Notes under the pieces: generated by a model
Databases searched by the model: none
Seen by the model: only the letters and a program-made list of their open reading frames with translations
Told to the model about the DNA's origin: nothing
Program-made: the position numbers and the translations under genes
Source: Micromonospora sp. WMMD1155
Lineage (GTDB): Bacteria; Actinomycetota; Actinomycetes; Mycobacteriales; Micromonosporaceae
Length of the DNA stretch: 64,000 bases
Direction: 5' to 3'
NCBI RefSeq assembly: GCF_029581275.1
Contig: NZ_CP120742.1
Span: 2,578,501 to 2,642,500, forward strand
Shown: positions 54,592 through 64,000 of the stretch, piece by piece
Position numbering within the stretch: position 1 is the first letter of the stretch
Layout of the letters: each line of letters opens with the position of its first letter

Positions 54592-55020
54592 ATGGCTGAC
54601 ATGCCGGCCCGACTGGCCGAGATCGTCGACGAGTTCGCCGCCGCCCCGCGCGACCTGGTGCTGGAGATGCTCCTGGAGTACGCGGACGTCATCCCGGTGC
54701 TGCCGGAGGGCACCGTCGAGCGCGAGGGCATGGAGCAGGTGCCGGAGTGTCAGACGTCGTTCTTCCTGCGGGCCAAGGTCACCCCGGAGGGCACCGTGAC
54801 GACGATCTTCGACTGCCCGCCGGAGGCACCGACCACCCGGGCGTTCGCCGGGATCCTCGCCGAAGGGCTGGCGGGTTCGAGCGCCGAGCAGGTGCTGGCC
54901 GTGCCGGACGACCTCTACCAGCGGATGGGCCTGGCGCAGGCGATCAGCCCGCTGCGGATTCGCGGCGGCACGGCGATCCTGGGCCGGCTGAAGCGCCAGG
55001 TGCGGGAACAACTCGGCTGA
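54592..55020 (+). CDS. SufE family sulfur-transfer protein
   Basis: SufE-like protein of 142 residues that accepts sulfur from a cysteine desulfurase or rhodanese. The acceptor Cys53 is in PECQTSFFL, the equivalent of the GCQS loop; the family helices RLAEIVDEFAAAPRDLVLEM and the C-terminal LRIRGGTAILGRLKRQVRE are also clear. In mycobacteria a SufE-like gene lies beside the rhodanese gene sseA; here the rhodanese at 48971 is about 5 kb away. It starts 25 bases after the CBS gene. Confidence 0.9.
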   Translation: MADMPARLAEIVDEFAAAPRDLVLEMLLEYADVIPVLPEGTVEREGMEQVPECQTSFFLRAKVTPEGTVTTIFDCPPEAPTTRAFAGILAEGLAGSSAEQVLAVPDDLYQRMGLAQAISPLRIRGGTAILGRLKRQVREQLG

Positions 55021-55040
55021 CCGCGAGGTTCCTTCCGATC

Positions 55041-55676
55041 ATGGAGATCGAGATCTACGCGGACGTCATCTGCCCGTGGTGCTACATCGGCAAGCGCCGC
55101 CTGGACGAGGCCCTCGCCGGTTATGAGGGCGAGGTGACGGTCCGTTACCGGCCGTTCCAGCTCGACCCGTCGCCGGTACCCGAGCCGCTCCCGCTGGTGG
55201 AGGCGTTGGCCGGCAAGTTCGGCGGCCCGGAGCGCGCCCGGCAGATGGTCGCCCACGTGACCCAGGTCGCGGCGGGTGACGGCCTGCGGCTGGACTACGA
55301 CCGCGCGGTGATCGCGAACACCTTCGACGCCCACCGGTTGGTCTCGTACGCCACCGACCGGGGTCGGGCGGCCGAGATGGTGGAGGCGCTCTACCAGGCG
55401 CACTTCAACAACGGCATCGACGTCGGCTCCCGGGAGGCGCTGGCCGCGCTCGCCGGTGACATCGGCCTGGACGCGGCCGACGCACGACGGTTCCTCGACT
55501 CCGACGAGCGCGTCGCCGACGTCGAGGCCCAGCTCGCCACCGCCCGGGACCTCGGCATCACCGGCGTGCCGATGTTCGTCCTCGCCGGGAAGTACGCCGT
55601 CTCCGGTGCGCAGGAGGTGCAGACGTTGCTCGCCGCGATCGCCGAGGTCGAGCAGCGCGAGGCCGCAGCCCACTGA
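55041..55676 (+). CDS. DsbA family oxidoreductase (FrnE-like)
   Basis: Cytoplasmic thioredoxin-fold protein of the FrnE subgroup, 211 residues. The active site CPWC (Cys11/Cys14) follows MEIEIYADVI, and the fold continues with VRYRPFQLDP, NTFDAHRL and the cis-Pro loop ITGVPMFVLAGKYAVSGAQ. It probably carries out thiol-disulfide exchange or isomerase reactions. It begins 20 bases after the sufE-like gene, so the two are likely co-transcribed. The ribosome site (GAGG) is rather far from the ATG. Confidence 0.92.
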   Translation: MEIEIYADVICPWCYIGKRRLDEALAGYEGEVTVRYRPFQLDPSPVPEPLPLVEALAGKFGGPERARQMVAHVTQVAAGDGLRLDYDRAVIANTFDAHRLVSYATDRGRAAEMVEALYQAHFNNGIDVGSREALAALAGDIGLDAADARRFLDSDERVADVEAQLATARDLGITGVPMFVLAGKYAVSGAQEVQTLLAAIAEVEQREAAAH

Positions 55677-55685
55677 GCGGTCGCA

Positions 55686-55718
55686 GCACCCGGCACCCGG
55701 CACCCGGCACCCGGCACC
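55686..55718. repeat. Short tandem repeat of GCACCCG
   Basis: Four perfect 7-base copies (55686-55713) and a partial fifth follow the oxidoreductase stop. The run is noncoding and lies 12 bases before the parS candidate. Such runs vary by slippage. Confidence 0.85.
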
Positions 55719-55729
55719 GATGATCACGA

Positions 55730-55745
55730 TGTTTCACGTGCAACG
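55730..55745. other. parS: Candidate parS (ParB-binding) site
   Basis: TGTTTCACGTGCAACG matches the parS consensus TGTTTCACGTGAAACA at 14 of 16 positions, with the full half-site TGTTTCACGTG. It is intergenic, between convergent genes. The core CACGTG occurs several times elsewhere in the window, but nowhere else with the TTT/AAA flanks. Clusters of parS sites near oriC are normal in actinomycetes, which fits the gene order here. Confidence 0.7.
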
Positions 55746-55765
55746 ACATCGATGCCGGTGGCTGG

Positions 55766-56314
55766 TCAGGCCGGCCTGGCCAGCCCTTCCACCACCTGGG
55801 CACCGGGCAGCGCGCCCAACGCCGGCCCCGGCAGTGCGATCTTGCTGTGCCGTACGCCGGAGCCGATGATCACGTGTGGGGTGGCGATCACCCGCGAGTC
55901 CACCAGGATCGGCCACTGCGCCGGCAGCCCGATCGGAGTGATGCCGCCGTACTCCATGCCGGTCAACTCGACCGCGTCGGCCATCGGCGCGAAGCTCGCC
56001 TTCCGCACGTCGAGCGTCCGGCGGGCCACCCCGTTCACGTCGGCCCGGGTGGTGGCCAGGACGATGCAGGCCGCGTACCGCACCACGCCGTCACGCTTGC
56101 CCGCCACCACCACGCAGTTGGCCGACACGTCCAGCCCCACCTCGTACGCCTCGCAGAACGCGGCCGTGTCGGCGAGGTCGGCGTCGATCGGCGCCACCAG
56201 CACGTCGTTGACGTCCACCGGGGCGTCGGCGGGCCACTGTGCGATGGCCTCCGCCACCGGCGGGGCCAGCAGGTCGAGGCGGGCGCGGGCCGGTTCGGTC
56301 TTCAGCGTTCCCAT
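55766..56314 (-). CDS. YbaK/ProX-type aminoacyl-tRNA deacylase family protein
   Basis: A 182-residue protein of the YbaK family, which hydrolyses mischarged tRNAs such as Cys- or Ala-tRNA-Pro. Recognisable parts are CVVVAGKRDGVVRYAACIVLATTRADVNG (shown around residues 70-97, broken by the turn at DGVV), RKASFAPMADAVELTGMEYGGITPIGLP and HVIIGSGVRHSKIALPG. The ATG at 56314 gives a normal family start. Together with the editing domain of ProS encoded upstream it would guard proline decoding; the substrate is inferred. Confidence 0.85.
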   Translation of the reverse strand: MGTLKTEPARARLDLLAPPVAEAIAQWPADAPVDVNDVLVAPIDADLADTAAFCEAYEVGLDVSANCVVVAGKRDGVVRYAACIVLATTRADVNGVARRTLDVRKASFAPMADAVELTGMEYGGITPIGLPAQWPILVDSRVIATPHVIIGSGVRHSKIALPGPALGALPGAQVVEGLARPA

Positions 56315-56409
56315 CACGGGTGCGATCCTCGCATCCGTGCTGCCGAACCGCCCGACGGCTCCCGGGCCGTCCCGCGACACCACCGGCCCGGGCCGGACCG
56401 CCCCGCTGC

Positions 56410-56604
56410 TCAACTGCCGGCGAGGAACGCGTTGTCGCGCATGAAGGAGCGGTCGCGAGCGGCCGCCAACTCCTCCTCGCGCCGGGCCCGGGCCCGTTGC
56501 AGCTCAAGGTCCTCCATCGCGTGCCGGACACCCAGCCGGATCACGCCGTAGAGGAAGACGAAGCCGAAGACGTAGAGGATCACCGTGGTGACGACAACGA
56601 ACAT
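56410..56604 (-). CDS. Small single-helix membrane protein
   Basis: A 64-residue hypothetical protein: one membrane helix (about 3-24, MFVVVTTVILYVFGFVFLYG) and an amphipathic, Arg/Glu-rich tail (EDLELQRARARREEELAAARD) that may form a coiled coil, ending in AGS. The ATG at 56604 (starting MFVVV) is more plausible than the longer upstream frame. Function unknown. Confidence 0.6.
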   Translation of the reverse strand: MFVVVTTVILYVFGFVFLYGVIRLGVRHAMEDLELQRARARREEELAAARDRSFMRDNAFLAGS

Positions 56605-56641
56605 GGCGTCACCGTAAAGCGAACGTGAACCGTTGTTGCTC

Positions 56642-57424
56642 TCATTTCCGGCCGGTTCCCCCGTACGTGTCAGCGAGGTGATCGGCCCAGGTACGGACGC
56701 CCCGGGGCAGTGCCTCGGTGACGAGACCACCGGCGCGCAACTCGCGACCGAGCCGCCCGGGGATCCGTACCGGCAGCAGGGGTCGGCGCGAGCCCCGGGC
56801 CGCCCGCCAGGCGCGGACCGCCTCGTCGAAGCGAAGCACCTGCGGGCCGCCGTACTCCTCGATGCCGCCCAGCGGACCGGCGACCAGCCGTGCCGCCAAC
56901 CGCGCCGCCACCTCGCCCGGGTCGACCGGTTGGGCGAGCACCGCCCGGTCGCCGATCACCGGTCCCAGCCGTGAGCTGGATTTGAGCAGGTCGTCGAGGA
57001 ACTGCGGGAACTGGGTGGCCCGCAGCACCGACCACGGCACCGGTCCGGCCGCGACCACCTGCTCGGCGGAGAGTTTGTGCCGGTAGTACGGGATCGGCAC
57101 CCGATCCACCCCGACGATCGAGATGTAGACGAGGTGCCCCACACCGGCGGCGGCGGCGGCCACCACGAGCCGCCGGGTGCCCAGCACGTCCACCTGGTAG
57201 GTCTGCCCGCCCTGCGGAGCGGACGCCAGGTGCAGCACGGCGTCCACCCCGGACACCGCCTCGTCCAGCCCGTCGCCGGTCACGAGGTCCGCCACCACCC
57301 ACTCGACGTCGGAGCCGGTACGCGGTTGCCGGCTGGTGGCCCGGACGGTGACGCCGTCGTCGTGCAGCCGGGCGAGCACCGCACGCCCGAGACGACCACC
57401 CGCTCCGGTGACCAGAACCCTCAT
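56642..57424 (-). CDS. NAD(P)-binding SDR family protein (NmrA-like)
   Basis: Atypical short-chain dehydrogenase of 260 residues. The Rossmann motif VLVTGAGGRLGRAVLARL and RATSRQP (NADP-type basic residues after the second strand) are clear, followed by DAVLHLASAP and HLVYISIVGVDRVP. The catalytic Tyr region reads IPYYRHKLSAEQVV (YxxxK present as YYRHK). GGAGGA precedes the ATG. Such proteins act as quinone-oxidoreductase-like or redox-sensing enzymes; the substrate is unknown. Confidence 0.87.
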   Translation of the reverse strand: MRVLVTGAGGRLGRAVLARLHDDGVTVRATSRQPRTGSDVEWVVADLVTGDGLDEAVSGVDAVLHLASAPQGGQTYQVDVLGTRRLVVAAAAAGVGHLVYISIVGVDRVPIPYYRHKLSAEQVVAAGPVPWSVLRATQFPQFLDDLLKSSSRLGPVIGDRAVLAQPVDPGEVAARLAARLVAGPLGGIEEYGGPQVLRFDEAVRAWRAARGSRRPLLPVRIPGRLGRELRAGGLVTEALPRGVRTWADHLADTYGGTGRK

Positions 57425-57538
57425 CTCGTCCTCCTCGCTCCGGCCGCGAGCCGCGGCACACCGTTTCGATCGATGAGCCGTCGGCCCACTCGGTGTCGAC
57501 GGCACAAGCGGTACTCCCGTGACCGGGTGTGCGGCGGC

Positions 57539-58192
57539 TCACCCGGAGCGGACCAGGTCCAGCACGGTCAGCAGTGCGAAGAACGCGATCACGATCTCGT
57601 TGACGATCCAGGCGTGCCCCTCGGCCCATTCCCGCATCCGGGTCAGCACCCGTGCCGCCTTGTCTCCGAGCAGCAGCAACGCCAGCAGGGGCACGGCGAG
57701 CAGGAGCACGGTGACCAGCACGAACGGCACCAGGTGCCACCACGGCAGGTTGTGCCGGGCCACGCTCGCGCCGACGGCGGCCATGGTCAGGTCGTCGGTG
57801 GGTGTCACCACGAAGAGCAATGCGCCCAGCCGCATCGTTTGCCGGGGCTCGGCGCGCTCGATGCTGCCCAACCATCTCGGTGGACCGGACCGGTCACGGC
57901 GTACCCACACCACCGCGGCCAGGCAGACCAACAGCACGAGGACCACGAGGTCGATGGCGGGACCGCGGTCGATCTTGCCGGCGACGGCGCTGGCGTCGGC
58001 GGCCAGGCCGCCCACCCAACGGGTCAACAGCCAGCTCACCGTAACCCCGGCCGTGACGACCAGCCCGGCGCCGCCGAGGAAGGCCAGCGACGCCGCCCGG
58101 GGCCGGTTCGACGAGGCGAGGAAGACCGCCACGACCAGTTGGGACCCGGCGACCATCACCACGGCGAGCGGCAGGATGGTCAGGAGGTTCAT
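57539..58192 (-). CDS. GAP/Sap-type membrane protein (LysE-like fold)
   Basis: A 217-residue protein with about six membrane helices, resembling the GAP family linked in mycobacteria to export of glycopeptidolipids and sulfolipids. It begins MNLLTILPLAVVMVAGSQLV and has the family-typical segment VVTPTDDLTMAAVGASVARHNLPWW (shown to residue W only). The substrate here is unknown, and no lipid biosynthesis genes are near. It lies between the SDR gene and an MFS gene, all on the minus strand. Confidence 0.75.
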   Translation of the reverse strand: MNLLTILPLAVVMVAGSQLVVAVFLASSNRPRAASLAFLGGAGLVVTAGVTVSWLLTRWVGGLAADASAVAGKIDRGPAIDLVVLVLLVCLAAVVWVRRDRSGPPRWLGSIERAEPRQTMRLGALLFVVTPTDDLTMAAVGASVARHNLPWWHLVPFVLVTVLLLAVPLLALLLLGDKAARVLTRMREWAEGHAWIVNEIVIAFFALLTVLDLVRSG

Positions 58193-58243
58193 CGCCCGTC
58201 ATCCTTCCGGCCCGACCGGCTCGGATGCGGCCGTTTCCCCGGA

Positions 58244-59629
58244 TCACCCGATCGGTCGGGTGCTCCCGCCCACCACGACGCGGCCGGCCAGCAGCGCCCC
58301 GAGCAGGGCGAGGCCCGCCGCCACCACCAGGGTCGCCGTGTAACTGGCCGGGCCGGGGGCGCTACCCGCCGCCAGCACGGCCCCGGTCAGCGCCAGCACG
58401 GTGGCCGCGAAGAGAGAGTCGCCCAGTTGCAGCGACGAGCTGTTGCGGCCTTGCTCACCCGGGGCGGACAACTCCAGGGTGAGCACCGACAGCGACGGGT
58501 AGAGCAAGCCCATGCCGAGACCGGCGACCGCCCAGCCGATCACCGCGACGGTCACCGGCAGCTCCGGCCGGACGGCCAACGCCACCGTTGCGGTGCCGAC
58601 GGTGATGCAGGTCAACCCGGCGCGCGGCAGGCTGGCCCGGGAGGCCGGCACCGGAATCCGGCCCTGCAACCAGGAGCCCACCGACCAGGCCAACGCCCCG
58701 ACCGTGAGGACCAGCCCGGCCGCGGTCGGCGAGAGGCCCCGCTCCCGGGAGAGCATCAACGGGATGACGACCTCGGCGCCCACGAACGCCGCCGACGCCA
58801 GACCACGCAATCCGACGACGGTAGGCAGCCCGCGAGCGGCTCGGAGGAACCCGGCCGGCAGCAGACGCGGGGAGCAGACCACCAGACCCACCACGGCGAC
58901 CACGATCAGCACCAGGGCGGAGACGTCGCGCTGCTGACCCCCGATGTGCAGCAGTGCGGCGCTCACCGCGGCACCGAACGCCCAGACGATCCGCGCCGCC
59001 GCGCCGGCCGGCGGACCGGTCGTCACGCTCCGGCCCAGCGACCGAAGGCCCGGATGGATCAGCAGGACCGCCGGCACGGCCACCGCCGGGACCGCCAGGA
59101 ACACCCACCGCCAGCCCAGGTACTGCACGATCAGGCCCGCGACCGCGGGTCCCACCAGCGACGGTACGACCCACGCCGCAGCGAACGCCGCGAAGATCTT
59201 CCGATGCAGGTCCTGCGGGTACGCCTGCCCCACGATCACGTAGAGCGCCACCGAGAGCAGCCCGGAGCCGAAACCCTGCACCGCCCGCCCGACGACCAGC
59301 GCGCTCATCACGGGGGCGGTCCCGGCGATCAGCAGACCGACCACGAACCAGGCGACGCCGTGCCACATCGGCCCCCGAGGGCCCCGTGCGTCGCACCAGA
59401 TACCGGACACCACCATGGCCAGCACACCCGTGGCGAACGATCCTCCGAACGCGATCCCGTACAGCGCCAGCCCGTCCAGGCTGCGGGCGACGGTGGGCAT
59501 CGCCGTACCGACGGCCAACGCCTCGAACGCGAGCAACGAGATCAACGCGACGCTGCCCACGGTCATCGCCCGCAGTCGGGGCGCGAACAGCCCCGGTGCT
59601 GCGGGTGCGGCTGTTGGTGTGGTCGACAT
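58244..59629 (-). CDS. Major facilitator superfamily transporter (DHA2-like)
   Basis: A 461-residue transporter with about fourteen hydrophobic segments. Recognisable parts: LAVGTAMPTVARSLDGLALY in the first helix pair, VGRAVQGFGSGLLSVALYVI (motif near helix 4) and the gating motif C-like VGPAVAGLIVQYLGWRWVFL. This favours a drug-proton antiporter. The ATG at 59629 is chosen; a GTG/ATG seven codons upstream is possible. It starts 51 bases upstream of the GAP gene. Substrate unknown. Confidence 0.88.
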   Translation of the reverse strand: MSTTPTAAPAAPGLFAPRLRAMTVGSVALISLLAFEALAVGTAMPTVARSLDGLALYGIAFGGSFATGVLAMVVSGIWCDARGPRGPMWHGVAWFVVGLLIAGTAPVMSALVVGRAVQGFGSGLLSVALYVIVGQAYPQDLHRKIFAAFAAAWVVPSLVGPAVAGLIVQYLGWRWVFLAVPAVAVPAVLLIHPGLRSLGRSVTTGPPAGAAARIVWAFGAAVSAALLHIGGQQRDVSALVLIVVAVVGLVVCSPRLLPAGFLRAARGLPTVVGLRGLASAAFVGAEVVIPLMLSRERGLSPTAAGLVLTVGALAWSVGSWLQGRIPVPASRASLPRAGLTCITVGTATVALAVRPELPVTVAVIGWAVAGLGMGLLYPSLSVLTLELSAPGEQGRNSSSLQLGDSLFAATVLALTGAVLAAGSAPGPASYTATLVVAAGLALLGALLAGRVVVGGSTRPIG

Positions 59630-59687
59630 CCAGCGAGGATGCGACCTCAACCCTGATTCATGTCAAACCCTGGTGATCCGGCTCTCG

Positions 59688-59948
59688 TCAGGCGTCCTGC
59701 AACGCCTCCCCAACCCCGCGCACGAGGCCGGAAAAATGTTGGTCGGCCAGGAGGTGACCGGCGGTGATCACCAGGGCGATCGGCCACTCGATGACCTGGA
59801 GCGCGGCCAGCGCCCCGAGCCCCGCGTAGTAGACGATCTTGTCCGGTGGTGGTACCGCCACCTCGCCCAGCATCGGCAGGTCGACCCGTCGCTGATACAT
59901 CTGGACGTTCTCGCGCGAGCCGTTGAGGTGTCGCGTCAGCGTGCTCAT
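59688..59948 (-). CDS. Small membrane-associated hypothetical protein
   Basis: An 86-residue protein with a hydrophilic N-terminus (MSTLTRHLNGSRENVQMYQR), a mid part LPMLGEVAVPPPDKIVYY, and a hydrophobic stretch at about 42-63 (AGLGALAALQVIEWPIALVI). GGGGAGG lies five bases before the ATG. It is divergent from the large P-type ATPase gene with 152 bases between. Similar small proteins accompany CtpH/CtpI-type ATPase genes in actinobacteria, as far as I recall; a shared function is only inferred. Confidence 0.7.
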   Translation of the reverse strand: MSTLTRHLNGSRENVQMYQRRVDLPMLGEVAVPPPDKIVYYAGLGALAALQVIEWPIALVITAGHLLADQHFSGLVRGVGEALQDA

Positions 59949-60100
59949 TCCGGCCTCCCCGTGTCCGGTGATTGTCGTCGGATTCCACACCCCACCCCGT
60001 CCATGCCCCGGCCTCGGCGGAAAGTTGCGCCACTGGCGGGGCATAACGGACGGCAGGTCGGGAAGCCAGGCCGCCGGACGCGAGGCGGTGGGAGGACTAG

Positions 60101-64000
<3,900 letters not shown>

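Noticed and set aside
55686..55718. GCACCCG repeats as an iteron-type replication element
   Set aside because: Only four to five copies of a 7-base unit, no Rep gene nearby; simple slippage is enough to explain it.
57077..59656. Plus-strand open frame of 859 codons across the SDR, GAP and MFS genes
   Set aside because: It crosses three genes with clear families on the other strand and reads as low-complexity His/Gln/Gly/Arg sequence.

Overview
The window is GC-rich actinobacterial DNA and most likely comes from a Micromonospora-like member of the Micromonosporaceae. That reading rests on the gene families, many GTG starts, paired HTH/DUF397 genes, SigE-family sigma factors and the gene order. 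The order crgA - DUF881 - sortase - pabA/trpG | pknB - pknA - pbpA - rodA - pstP - fhaB - fhaA - tRNA-Leu matches the origin-proximal cluster known from Mycobacterium tuberculosis (Rv0011c to Rv0020c) and Streptomyces, so the region is inferred to lie near oriC. A near-consensus ParB site (parS) at 55730-55745 agrees with this.

Layout. 1-5.8 kb: the start of a membrane Fe-S oxidoreductase, crgA, then a tightly packed plus-strand unit (DUF881 protein, class E sortase, small membrane protein, glutamine amidotransferase). 5.8-15.5 kb: one minus-strand operon for cell-wall growth and its phospho-signalling (fhaA, fhaB, pstP, rodA, pbpA, pknA, pknB, and a SanA/YdcF-like gene). 15.7-17.8 kb: tRNA-Leu(CAG), then a sugar-nucleotide epimerase and a WecG/TagA-type glycosyltransferase that overlap by 4 bases. 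17.8-28.8 kb: secreted subtilase, small hypothetical proteins, an HTH/DUF397 pair, two membrane-anchored PASTA proteins without kinase domains, a membrane protein, a glutamate-cysteine ligase family enzyme, and YceI divergent from MarR. 29.6-39.1 kb: a large HTH-NTPase-TPR regulator, then acyl-CoA/branched-chain catabolism genes (acyl-CoA dehydrogenase, carboxyltransferase, HMG-CoA lyase, biotin carboxylase, TetR), with a secreted snapalysin-type protease gene inserted among them. 39.2-47.1 kb: an Hsp90-like ATPase translationally coupled to a 961-residue TPR-like protein, an MFS transporter, and an FAD monooxygenase divergent from its probable TetR repressor. 47.1-52.1 kb: an intact sigma factor/propeller gene pair, a rhodanese, an SGNH hydrolase, and a decayed sigma/propeller pair. 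52.3-60 kb: proS, CBS protein, SufE-like and DsbA-like proteins, parS, a YbaK-like deacylase and membrane proteins. 60.1-64 kb: a very large P-type ATPase that runs off the window.

The least explained items are the Hsp90-like/TPR operon, the sigma/propeller deletion fusion, a long intergenic inverted repeat at 37015-37074, an apparently orphaned structured RNA at about 29465-29645, and the parS candidate. No CRISPR array, insertion sequence, prophage or biosynthetic megacluster was seen.
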